Source: Mesorhabditis belari (lineage: Eukaryota > Nematoda > Chromadorea > Rhabditida > Rhabditidae). Taken from it: a stretch of 64,000 nucleotides of DNA. The position numbers and the translations under genes were made by a program. Within the stretch, counting starts at the first letter, position 1, and each line of letters starts with the position of its first letter. The stretch covers positions 937,501 to 1,001,500 of the forward strand of contig CAUEEP010000729.1 in NCBI GenBank assembly GCA_958450365.1. Direction: 5' to 3'. Below are positions 11,401 to 24,400 of this stretch, piece by piece. The notes under the pieces were generated by a model. It saw nothing but the letters and a program-made list of their open reading frames with translations. It made no database searches and had not been told where the DNA came from.

Positions 11401-14400
11401 TAGAACTTAATAGGAACCGTATTGGAACCCTATTGGAACCGTATTAGAACTTAATAGGAACCGTATTGGAACCTATTGGAACCGTATTGGAACCATATTA
11501 CCACTTAATAGGAACCGTATTGGAACCGTATTGGAACCATATTAGAACTTAATATTGGAACTGTATTGGAACCGTATTGGAACCGTATTCGAACCGTATT
11601 GGAACCGTATTGGAACCATACTAGAACTTAATAGGAACCGTATTGGAACCGTTTTGGCACCGTACAAAACGACAATATCATTTTCTTACGCACTGTACAA
11701 AACTTTACAAATTTTACGTCTTTTTTTTTATCATTTAGACTTTAAAAAAAAACGAAAACGAGGCGTATCAGCTGTTGCGTTTCAAATTCTTTAAAGCATT
11801 AGAGCTTTCGAGCTTTTCAAATCCATAAAGAAAAAGAAAGAAAGAAGAGGAAGAAGAGGAAGAAGAGGAAGAAGAGAAAGAAAGAAAAGAAAAGAAAAGA
11901 AAAGAAAACGAGAAAACATTGAAGATCTCATTGATTTCTTTTTATTTAAATATTTATTTGATTCTAAAATTTGGCTTTCGAAAAAATGCGTGGCATTGGC
12001 ATTTTTCGAAGTGTAAGTTTTCAAAGGCACGCTCCTTTCCCATTGACAATCTAACTTTCTGCTCAAATATCTTCGTGCTCGATTGTCCAATTGAAACATT
12101 TTCGGTGTCATTAGATGCGCCAAGGCTTTCTCTGTCGATTGGTATAAAAACGATTTCTATTGGAAAGCCCAACACCGAGATATTTGAGCTCAAAGTTGGA
12201 TTGCCAATGAGGGCGGGCGCGTATAAAAGCTCCCTCGCCCCGCCCCCTTTCCCATTTAAAATTCCCATTACGTGATTCTAGCTTTTCTTTAGTTTTCTTT
12301 TTGTACTTTTGTGATTAGCCGAATCGATTCGAATCAAATTTCGCAGTTAAAACCTTTCTGTGAACGATTTCAACTCGATTACAGCTTAAAAAGATGACTA
12401 ATAAGAGTAATTACTAAAATAATACAATATTATTGTTATTATTCTTATTAAAAAACCATTTCCAACTCAAAAAAAGCGAAAAATTTCACTTAAAAAAAAG
12501 TTTTATTTAAAAAATCAAATTTTTTACTTAACAAAGATCAATTTTAAACTATTTTTGTAATTAAAATGTTAATTTAAAGTATCAACTACAATTTCTGTCT
12601 TTTTAAAACATTTAAAAAAAGACTCGAGAATTGCAAAGGGATCGAACCAACAGCCCCCTCTTTGGCACCAGATTGACACGCAGCGCCTTAGACCACTCGG
12701 CCACGCTCATAAGGCAACCGGCCCAAAGGAAACAGCTTAAGAGATCGAGAAATCCCTTTTTTACCAAAAAATCACCCACAAAACTAGTTTTTTTGGAAAG
12801 TACATAGAGTTTTGAAAGTAATTTTGAAACTAATCTTGAAATTTTCAGCCTCCATCGATCGATCTAAACTCTTCTCATCCCTATATATCATATCCGAATC
12901 CGACACGACGAGCGAACGGTGGACAATCACGACAACAGGTTTCGAAGAGCTCCATTGCGGATCGAACTCTGATTCTATGGCCGGGAATCTAACGTATTAG
13001 CCATTAGGCCATCAACGTAGCTTTTCTCGGCTAGGAAAGAGGCTTTTAAAGCGACTTTTAAACCAGCTTTTAAAGCAATTTGGTTCTGACTCGAATAGCA
13101 CAATTGCAGCTTTGCCGTAAGATCAGAGTTAGGCCTGGTCTAGCTAGGTCTAGCCTGGCTTGCTTTACTGTCAGCTAAGCCTGGTCTAGCTTGCTTTACT
13201 GTAAGCTAGACCAGGCCTAGCTAGGTCTAGCTAGGTCTAGCCTGGCTTGCTTTACTGTAGGCTAAGTCTGGCCTGGCTAGGTCTGGCATAGCTCTACTGT
13301 AGATTAGGCTTGGCCTAGCTTGCTCTACTGTAAGCTAAGCCTGGTCTAGCTAGGTCTGGCCTAGCTTGCTTTAATGCAGACTAAGCCTGGTCTAGCCAGG
13401 TCTTAGATCTCAATAGAACACCTCTGCGATGTATTTTCTTTTTATCTAAACAACATTTGAAAAAGAATTTTCTAAGCCAAACGATTTTCAGAATCAATTC
13501 GACGATCGACCATTAGTTGACGAGAAAGGTGAACCGATTCCATTCGACTCAAGACAAAAACAACAAGAGACTCGATTTGATAGTCAAGGTCGAGCATTGG
13601 ATCCTTTTCATTCATCTGATCAGTGGAGATCGAGGTAAAGTTAAAAAAGGAGTAAGTAGAGGAGTAGAGGAGTAAGTAAAGGAGTAAGTAGAGGAGTAAG
13701 GAGAGGAGTAAGAAGAGGAGGAAGTAAAGGAGGAGGTAAAGGAGTAAGTAAAGGAGGAAGTAGAGGAGTAGAGGAGGAAGTAAAGGAGTAAGTAGAGGAG
13801 TAAGTAAAGCTATGAGAAAGCGGTAATCCATGGATACTGTAACTGACATTACTATAGAAAGCTATTAATTCTAAAATTTTCTTTTAGAGAACCGCCAGCA
13901 CCTAGCCCAGATCAATCGCCAATTCCCGTCGATCAATTTGGCCGTTTCGTTCACCCGGAAGAGCTAGCAAGACTTCAACAACGACAACTACAACAAAACA
14001 GGTTCATCTTCTAGATTGTTAAACAAAGAACAAAGCTATTAAAGCTATTAAAAATTAATACTGTAATAGTACCTCGATAATGACGGCGGAGCGTTTCGTA
14101 GTCTAGCTTTGAACGCGTTTTTCTCGACACTGGTTTATGCTACAATGCTCGCTTAGGTATTAAAAAATAGCTGAAATTCAGGGCTATTTTTTGATGCCAA
14201 AGCGAAGATTGTAGCATAAACCAGTGTCGAGAAAAACTCGTTCAAAGCTAGACTACGAAACGCTCCGCTGTCATTATGGAGGTGGGGTACTCAATCTACT
14301 ATATAATTAAGGGCTGTCTATCCGTTCGTCCGTTCGTAAACATCTAAAGTACGCGAGAAGCTAGGCTAGAGCTTCAAAAACAACACCCTTATCCAGGCTG

Positions 14401-17400
14401 ACGAATTATGGAAACTCAAAACGGGAACAGCAATTCTTCAATTCAACTTCAATTCAAACATTCTTGAAAATTCAATTTAAATCATTTTATTCATTGTATA
14501 ACAATAGTAAATTAAGGGCTTCAACAGATAGCTTCAAATTTTTCTCCATTAGCATTAAGACAAGCCTGCAGGCGGTGAGAAAATGCGTCAACCGTGGCAC
14601 GCAAGGTTTTCCATGCCTTCTCGAGCGATTTCTTCAGATTTCAAAACGATTTCTTGAGACTCTCGACTTTATTATAGGATTTTGCACATGCTTTTGTCTT
14701 GAGAAGGGGATATAGAGTAATCCATAGGGTTAAGCTTTGGAGAAATTGACAGTCACTCGAAAAATGAGATGTAATCGGGAAATGCCTGTGAGCAGAAGTC
14801 GAAGTAGAAGTAGAAGTAGAAGTAGAAGCAGAAGTAGAAGTAGAAGTAGAAGCAGAAGTAGAAGTAGAAGTAGAAGTAGAAGTAGAAGCAGAGGCAGAAG
14901 TCTTTTTTTTTTTTTTTTTTTTTGTTAGTTTGTAGTTTATTAGTTTTTTTGTTAGAACCCATCAAAAAATTAGAGAAAAAGTAACTTTTGGACATTTTGT
15001 ATGTAAATTGTTTGAAAAAGAAAAGAAATCGAATCGAATTCCTGTTCTGTATTCGAATCTATATCAATTATTTGCTAAAAAGAAAGCAAATTCATTTCTT
15101 TTACTTATGCAAAATGGATTTTTGAAGCTTTTCAGAGGTCAAGAGGTTCAACTCGATCCATACGGTCGTCCGCTTTTCCCGCCAGCAGATCGACGGCAAT
15201 TTGTGAGTTTAAAAAGGTTTATCTATCTATTATCGATCTAAATTCTATCAAAAATCTATTCAAATTTTTCATTTTAAACTGAAATCATTAAAAAACGATA
15301 AATTAAAGCCGAAAAAGTGATTCTAATCTCTTTTAAATCTTTAGGTTGATCAATTCGGCCGTCCAATACCACCAGAAATCTTACGACGCTTGCAACAAAG
15401 ACAAGGTTTACTTTATCGAAAAGATTATCGAAAAAAAATAAATACAAAAAAAGATAGAAGTTTATATTTTTTTAAGAAAAAGATTCGATTTTTAACGAAA
15501 ATTTTTTCTTTTAACGAAAAATCGCGAACAAAAGCCCGAAAAAACGCCCCCTCCCCAACTGCCAAGTGGCCTATTGGTTAACGCGCTAGCCTCTAGTGCA
15601 AACGGTCGCGGGTTCGACTCCCGCCACGTGCAATGATGATCAAATGTCAGAGCCAAAGACACTGGCAGACGAAATCCTGGTGACCCAATGATAGGCCTGA
15701 GCACTTCTCCTCAAACTTTTGCATTAGCTGAAAAAGATTTCGAAAATTTTCAAATTTTCAAATTTTCGATTGGTTGATTGGAAAAACAGTTCTCATTGTT
15801 CAGAAAACAGTTCTCATTGTTCGGAAACAAATTTTGAACACCTTGAACACCTTTAAGACGAATGCTAAACAAAAAAAAACAGAGCTTTTTAAAAGAAACC
15901 TCTAAAGAAAATGGAACAGGCGTGTAATCGAATCCAATAGAGAATGAGAAGAGATTTGTTGATCTGATTGGAAAAAGGGACAACAAGAAGGGTCAAGAAA
16001 AAGGGGGAAAAGTTTCATGGGTTGTAAAGAAGGGGGAATAAAGAAGGGGAAACAAAAAAAAAAGGTGCACTAAAGAAAGGTAGCCGCTTAAAGAAAGGTC
16101 GGCCGTTTTTATCAAGTAATAAGCTAGCTAGCTATATTCTTATTTTGCTTCTTATTTTGATGCGTGATGGACGGTCACTGGCACGAGAACGTGCAGAAAG
16201 CGTTTGACAAGCATTTTGACGGTGATTTTTGGATTTTTGAATGTTTTTGGAATTTTTGGAGTGTTTTAACCAGAAACAGTTGAAAAAAGTCCAAAAAAAG
16301 TCCATTTTTTGGACGTTTTTTCAACTGTTTCTGGTTCTATTTCGACTCTAGATTAATTTCAATTCATTTAAAGGAAAGAAAATGAATCTAGATAGTAATG
16401 TTTTCTTTTAGAAGAAGCTTTTCGTGAACCGCCACCCGCTTATTTCTGTCCACCACATTCGGGCAATCCGATGGGCGAACGGAGACGATTGGAACCACAG
16501 CAACAAGGAGAAGGTTTGTATATATATATATATATATATATAGATAGATAGATAGATAGATACTTTATTCATGATCTGAGATAAAGTGCGCTAGATTTAA
16601 GCTTAATACACATGAATTCATACACACATAAACACGAAAAAGGCCGATAAAAAGCAACACGATATATTGGGTTGGTGAATTGAAAACTCCGACACTTTGA
16701 ACTAAAATTTATTCAACATAAAACCATGAATTCATTCCAAATAATTTCCATTATTATTGACGACTTCTGCCCATTTTACAGGCAATTTGCGGATTCCTCT
16801 TTCGTAGTGGAAGCATATTGGAACCGTATTGAAACCATATTGGAACCATATTGGAACCGTATCCGAACCATATTGGAACCATATTGAAACCAAATTGAAA
16901 CCATATTGGAACCATATTGAAACCAAATTGGAAGCATAATCGTAGTAGGACTTTGGTTTGTGTGTGAGACAAGTGTGAGACTTAAAAATCGAGGACTGGA
17001 GATCTCCAATATCCCAGTTTGAGCACTTTCTTCAAAAGAAACCCATTTTAGTCTCAATAGAAAAGTTGTAGAGAATCAAAATTTAGGCTTATAGCCAAAT
17101 TTCCAAAAAGATACACTTAGTAGTTTCGCTTAAAATGCAAATTTTGTTGCAAGTTTTGTGAAAATTCGTAAATTTGGCATTTCTTGAAAACCAGTTTTTG
17201 AATCGTTCTAAAAATTTGGATATAAGCTTGATTTTTGATTCTCTACAACTTTTCCATTGACACCAGAATGGGTTTCTTTTGAAGAAAGTGCTCAAAAAGG
17301 GACATATGACAATAGCCCGCAGTTTTCAATTCACCAACTCAATAAATAAAAAATAATAATAAATAATAATTTAAAAAGTAAATAGGAATTCTCTCTTGAA

Positions 17401-20400
17401 ATAATAAAATTCTGGCGACAGATGCCTTCGGGACCGTCCACCGTACTTTCAGAAGTTTCCGCGCCAAACGTCGGGAACTACCGTAACCCGACGTAATAAA
17501 AGGGCCCCGCCACAAAGAATTTTCCAGTCTTTCGTCCTGTTTTTTTTTGAGTCTTTTTTCCCATTGAGACCAGAATGGGTTTCTTTTGAAGAAAGTGCTC
17601 AAACTGTCACATATGACAATGGCCCGCAGTTTTCAATTCACCAACCCAATAATATATGTAATATATGCACAGCACAGATAACGGTAGCACAGATAACGTC
17701 AAGGATCCACTAGAGCTTCAAGATCAAAAACATCTAGAGATAATTTAAAGGTTTCGAGATTATTGGACTCTCTCAAAACTCTGGGGAGTCGATTCCAAAT
17801 TCTGACAGTTCTTATTGGAAAAGAGTTATACAGTTATAGTTATAAATAAACAAAACATTGATCAAAAAAAGGAAAAGAAGCAAAAGAAATATAAAAGAAA
17901 CAAAAAAACAAAGGCCGACAATGATTTTGATCAAAATGAAAAAATTCTTTGAAATCCCAGACAAATAGGGGTACGGTAGAAGGTCCACACTTTAGAAAAG
18001 ACTTGTTAACAAAAAAATTCTTTGGGAGTTTGGGAACAAAAGAAAACCTTCTTCTTCTTCTTTAGCTCTTCTTTAGCTCATTAACTATCATTTTAAGATA
18101 ACAATTGTTCTATTGTATAGAAAAATTTCAGCACCGGCCACTCAACGATTCCATCAACAACCGCTCACTCTTGCACCCTTCAATCCCGAGGAAAACCCTC
18201 TGGCACAAGTAAAAGATTTCAAATAATAGACAAAAAACGATATTAATACCGTATTTTCTCTAATAGTAGCGCACCTTCAGCGAGCCGAGTTAATGCCTAT
18301 TTTATGGTTTCCAAGCTTTCCTAGAGACTCAACACTCAAATCCCCTGCTAGATCTCATCGTCAGCTACATTTTCCGACCCCACATCGATAGGTTCTGATA
18401 AGCGGTTCTCGAGATTTCGAGGAATTTAGGCAAAGCGAAGGGTGCACTACTCTTTCTACTACTCTTTCGAGTACTTTCTAGTACTCTTTCTAGTACTTTT
18501 TTAGTACTTTCTAGAGACAAAACTATTAGAGAAAATACGGTAGTTTGAAAAAACAGTATTTCGTTATATTAATGTAAAAAATTTGAAGTTTCTAGAAAAA
18601 ATAAAATACAAAGCATTCTTGTAATTTGTTATCAAATTGATTAAACAAAATTCTTTCTAATACACACTAGATTGTACTCTTTCTAGTACTTTCTAGTACT
18701 TCTAGTACTTTCTAGTACTTCTAGTACTTTCTAGTACTCTTTCTAGTACTCTTTCTAGTACTTTCTAGTACTCTTTCTAGTACTTCTAGTACTCTTTCTA
18801 GTACTTTCTAGTACTCTTTCTAGTACTTTCTAGTACTCTTCCTAGTACTTTCTAGTACTCTTTCTAGTACTTCTAGTACTCTTTCTAGCACTTTCTAGTA
18901 CACTCTTCTCCTAGATAATGTTACCTTACGTACTTTGTGCTTAATCTTTTAAGCACACTCTTTCTAGTGCACTGAAAAACAAGGGATTTGATTTTTGAAA
19001 GGAAAAAAGCTGTTGTCAGGGTTTTTTTTTCAAAAAAACTCTCATCAACTCGAATTTTCTTCAAGAATCTTCTTCAAGAATGAAGAGAAAGAGGAGGAAG
19101 AGAAAGAGAAAGAGGAAGAGAAAGAGAAAGAGAAAGAGAAAGAGAAAAAGAAAGAGGAGGAAGAGCAAGAGAAAGAGAGGAGGGATGAGTTGAAAGTAAA
19201 AAGAGAATGTTTATTTAGAACACTCGAATTGTAAAGAGAAAAATCTCTGAGATTTGAAAAAGAAAACGATTGAATAAGAAAAGAAAAGAAAAGAAAAGAA
19301 AAGAAAAGAAAAGAAAAGAAAATGAAGAAGATCTAAAGAAGACGATTTGATCAGTCAAAAGCTTTTGGGCTTTTAGTTTATTGGATTTCACTTTAAAAGT
19401 TGCTCTTTCTATCTATCGTAATCGATCTTTTGAGCTGAGCTTTTGAATACTTTATTTTCGTTTATTTCGAAGTCGATATTGAAAGATAATCGATATAGAA
19501 AGATAGAAGTAGGATAGAAGTACGATAGGATCGGTAGCCCATTGTTATGGATATGACCGGAACTGGAGTTATGGGTATGGCCTGGGTATGGCCTGGGTAT
19601 GGCCTGGGTATGGCCTGGGTATGGCCTGGGTATGGCCTGGGTATGGCCTGGGTATGGCCTGGGTATGGCCTGGGTATGGCCTGGGTATGGCCTGGGTATG
19701 GCCTGGGTATGGCCTGGGTATGGCCTGGGTATGGCCTGGGTATGGCCTGGGTATGGCCTGGGTATGGCCTGGGTATGGCCTGGGTTATGGGTATGAGGAA
19801 ATTAGCACTGAAATTAGCACAAGATCTTATGGGTATGACTGGAGTTTTGGGTATGACCTGGGTTATGGGTCATGGGTATGGGTATGGCCTGGGTCATGGA
19901 TATGATCCAGGTCATGGGTATGGGTATGGCTCAGGTCATGGGTATGATCCCGGTCATTGGTATGACGCGGGTCATGGGTAAAACCTGGGTCATGGGTATG
20001 AATACGATAAAAGTATGATAGAAGTTTATAACTATCGTCATTTGTACTGTTGAACGTATTCTTTCTGCAACTTTCTTTAATTCAGTAAAAGTGAATTCAT
20101 CAATCGATTTGGTGACTCACAAATTTACAGCTGAATATCTTCACATTTTGATAGAAAAAGACGACTCACTGTGTGTTCTTTGTGCCCAAACGTAAACTCT
20201 TTCAATCTGGCATCCCGACCCAGCATAAGGGCATTGGGATTCGATTGGTTCTTGTCTTTTTTTGTTTCATTGTGGTTCAAAAGAGAATCAGCTAAGACTG
20301 AGACAGATGCTTTAAAGGGCTTCCTTCCAGTCGGGACGGCAGACCCCCTTGGCCTAGTGGATATCACATTAGACCCTGGCTCACAAGATCATGGTTCGGT

Positions 20401-21395
20401 CCCCGGTGCTGCTTTTTTTGTTTTTCTTTTTGAAACAACGTCCAGCTCTCCATTCCAATTTATCATAGGCAACCTGCAGCTCCTAATTCCTATATAACTC
20501 TTTCAATCTGGTATTACGACCAAGCATTGGGATTCGATTTGTTTTTGTCTTTTTTTGTCTCACTGTGATTCAAAAGAGAATCAGCTAAGACTGAGACAGA
20601 TGCTTTAAAAGGCTTCCTTCCAGTCCAGACGGCAGACCCTCGTGGCCTAGTGGATAACATGTTTGACCCTCGCCCACAGGATGAGAGTTCGATCCCCAAT
20701 GCTGCCTTTTTTGTTTTTCTTTTTGAAACATCTTCCAGCTCTGCATTTCTATTTATCATAGGCAATTATCTAGCTCCCTGCAGCTCGTAATTCCTATATA
20801 TAACTCCTATATCAAAACGATTTTTCAACTCCCCATAGGCAATAGGCTAAAAATCTTCATGCTAAAAAGAGAACTCCGTAAAAATTGATTGGTGAATTCT
20901 CGAAACAGCTGTGTCATTAGTGAAAAAAAATGGGGAGGATTGAGGGGGATTTTTGGAGGAGAAAGGAGCTAAAGATTTAGAAGAGATAGAAGAAAACTGA
21001 AAGGAAAAGAGTTTACAGTGGTTGGCTCATGGCATTGGGACTCTTGAGAACTCTTTTTTTTTTCTAGCTTTTTTCAAGCTTTCTTTCCCTTTTCCTAAAC
21101 AACAACTTTGTCTTTTTCTCTTTTTTTTTTGTACACTTTTCAACTCAATGATTTTCTTTTCAATCGATAACTTTTCAATCTTTCCTTTCTCTCTAATTTC
21201 TAATTATTAAACAATTCTCTTCTTACGAAGATTAAAATCCGTATTTTTTGCTTTAAAATCTTCTAAAAGCACTCTTTCTAGCGTCTTGAATTCTTTCATT
21301 TTCTCTTATCAGCAGTACGTTCAGCAGTACGCGAAAAAACGTGCGTTTAGCAAAGGAAAGAACATAGGAAAGTTCTTTGTTTTAGAGAAAAACGA

Positions 21396-21427
<32 letters not shown>

Positions 21428-24400
21428 ACGAAATGAAAAACGAAAGTTTTGAAGAATTACAGTGCATAAGAAAGCGTGCTAGACTTTATACTTTGTGTTA
21501 CGCTGTACTACAATGTACTATACTGTACTACACTGTACTACAATGTGCTACAGTGTGCTACAATGGGCTAAAATGGGCTACAATGTACTACAATGTACTA
21601 CAATGTACTACAATGTACTACAATGTACTACAATGTGCTACAATGGGCTACAATGGGCTACAATGTACCACAATGTACTACACTGTACTACAATGTGCTA
21701 CAATGTACTACAATGTGCTACAGTGTGCTACAATGGGCTACAATGGGCTACAATGGGCTACAATGGGCTACAATGGGCTACAATGGGCTACAATGGGCTA
21801 AAATGGGCTACAATGTACTACAATGTACTACAATGGGCTACAATGTACTACAATGTACTACAATGTACTACAATGTACTACAATGTACTACACTGTGCTA
21901 CAATGTCCTACACTGCACTACACTGTCCTTCACTGTACTACACTGTCCGACACTGCCCTATAATGTACTACAATGTACTACACTGTACTACAATGTACTA
22001 CTTTCTGCTACACTCTATAAATGACTTTCTTTTTTAGATTTTCAAATTGTTTTCACTTTTTTCATAAAAATCAACTTTTCAGCAATCATCAATCATTGAA
22101 AAACTTGTCTATTACAGAGACAAGTTTACATTTATTTACTATTACATTCATTTGTTCTAATCAATTTTTCGACCTCTAAATCAGCGATGTAAGAGAATTT
22201 AAAGTAAACAAATTTAAATAAAATTTTGAATCAAAAATTTGTTTAAAAGATTTCTATTTAAATTTAAATGAGTTAAAATTATTAAAATCAAATAAGAAAT
22301 TGTTTTGAAGCGCTGAAAATCGAAAAATCTGTAAAATCTGTAAAATTTAGGTACCAATTCGTATGATCCGTGGAGAACATCGGCCTATTGAAGAAGAAAT
22401 CGCGAATAGGATTTTGTCTGGTTTGTTTAAGTAAAGTACTTGTACTTGTTTAAGAGCTTGTACTTGTTTAAGTGCTTGTTTAAGTACTTGTACTTGTTTA
22501 AGCTCTTGTTTAAGTACTTGTTTAAGTACTTGTACTTGTTTAAGAGCTTGTACTTGTTTAAGTACTTGTTTAAATATTTGTTTAAGTACTTGTTTAGGCA
22601 CTTGTTTAAGTACTTGTACTTGTTTAGGTACTTGTACTTGTTTAAGAGCTTGTACTTGTTTAAGTACTTGCACCTGTTTAAGTACTTGTACTTGCTTAAG
22701 TACTTGTTTATGTACTTGTACTTGTTTAAGTACTTGTACTTGTTTAAGCACTTGTTTAAGTACTCGTACTTGTTTAAGAGCTTGTACTTGTTTAGGTACT
22801 TGTACTTGTTTATGTACTTGTACTTGCTTAAGTACTTGTTTAAGAGCCTATACTTGTTTATGTACTTAAGTACTTGTTTAAGTACTTGTTTCTAAATAAG
22901 AATGAGCTTAGATTAAAGCCAATTGAAATCCCAATCAAAATCCAATCAAATCAAATCAAAATGAAATCCTTTCAGATATTTCCGAAGAAGGCTCACTAGC
23001 TGGTTCACTCGCTTCTTTAGAAGAACTTGAGCCATATTTTGCGATCAGAGATGTGTGTGAGCTTTAGAAAAGAGAAGAAGATAGGAAAGAGCAGTAGGAA
23101 ACAAAGATAGGAAACAGCAGTAGGAAACAAAGATAGGAAAGAGCAGTAGGAAACAATGATAGGAAACAAAGCTCCGAAACAAAGCTCCGAAACAAAGCTA
23201 GAAAACATTTTCCATATTGTGAATCGACTTTTTTCGATAGATCTTTTGATTACCGTGCTTTAAGTAACGAGTTTTCAGTATCGCTATCAACCGAGAAATT
23301 TCCGCGATCGTTCCGGCTCGTCGACACCAAGATTAGAGGGTAATTTGCTTTTTGCTTAACTTTTCACATAAACACAGCTTCTCTAGTGCACCGAATTCCT
23401 CATTGTTCAATAGATTTTGATGTACTTTATGTACTCTATGTACTCTATGTACTTTACTCTATGTACTTTAAGTACTCCATGTACTTTATGTACTTTAAAA
23501 TTTCGATACTGAGCTTTGAAGTAGTTCAAAATTCCAAAATTCCAAAATTTCAAACAAAAACCTTTTACTGAATCTTTTTTCTAATAAATAAAACTAAATA
23601 AACGATTTATTTACTGCTTTAAGTGCTCTAGAAAAGATGTGTTTACAGCACAAAGTACAGAAAAACGTTTACGAAGTTTTCATCGAATTTTAGAGAATCT
23701 TAGCGAAGAGGAGGACCTCAGCAGCAGTCCATCGCTTTCCCCGAAGACTGTTAAGGTTGAGGTTTTGATGGAGGTTTAGATGAAGGTCTAGATGGAGGTT
23801 TAGATGAAGGTTTAGATGGAGGTTTAGATGAAGGTTTTGATGGAGGGTTAGATGGAGGTTTGGATGGAGGTTTGGATGGAGATTTAGATGGAGGTTTAGA
23901 TGGAGGTTTTGATGGAGGTTTTGATGGAGGTTTTGATGGAGGTTTTGATGGAGGTTTTGATGGAGGGTTAGATGGAGGTTTAGATGGAGGTTTGGATGGA
24001 GGTTTGGATGGAGATTTGGATGGAGGTTTAGATGGAGGTTTTGATGGAGGTTTTGATGGAGATTTAGATGGAGGTTTAGATAGAGGTTTAGATAAAGATT
24101 TAGATGAAGATTTAAAATCTAAAGTATATCATTAGAAGAATTAATAAGTCTAGTAATAATCTATATATAATTGAATGAATTTGAGGAAAGTGAAAACTTT
24201 ACGCCAGCCGGTCCCCTTTCTCCGCCAGCAGCTCTATCACCTGGAGTTTCTGAAAAAGAAGAAACAAAAGTAGAAAAAGAAGGAAAGGAAGAAGAGAAGA
24301 AAGAAGGGAAGGAAGAAGGGAAGAAAGAAGAAGAGGAAGAAGCAAAGGAAGAAAAGAAAGAACAAGATAAACAACAGGTGGCTTTGATTAAGTATCGATT

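Larger units (their letters stand above)
20192..20790. repeat. Tandem duplication of a ~304-bp unit carrying a tRNA-like end
   Basis: Units begin AACTCTTTCAATCTGG at 20192 and 20496. They share AAGAGAATCAGCTAAGACTG, a tRNA-like sequence and TTTTTGTTTTTCTTTTTGAA. Confidence 0.7.

Noticed and set aside
19547..19981. A 144-residue Gly/Trp/Met-rich open frame
   Set aside because: It comes from an 11-bp repeat that is open in every forward frame; no splice or codon support.
21286..22037. Three overlapping frames of 143-180 residues
   Set aside because: Generated by the 11-bp CTACAATGTAC array; no domain or splice support.
23860..24135. LDGGFDGG repeat protein
   Set aside because: It starts at a splice donor and consists only of the 12-bp minisatellite; the next exon has its own acceptor.
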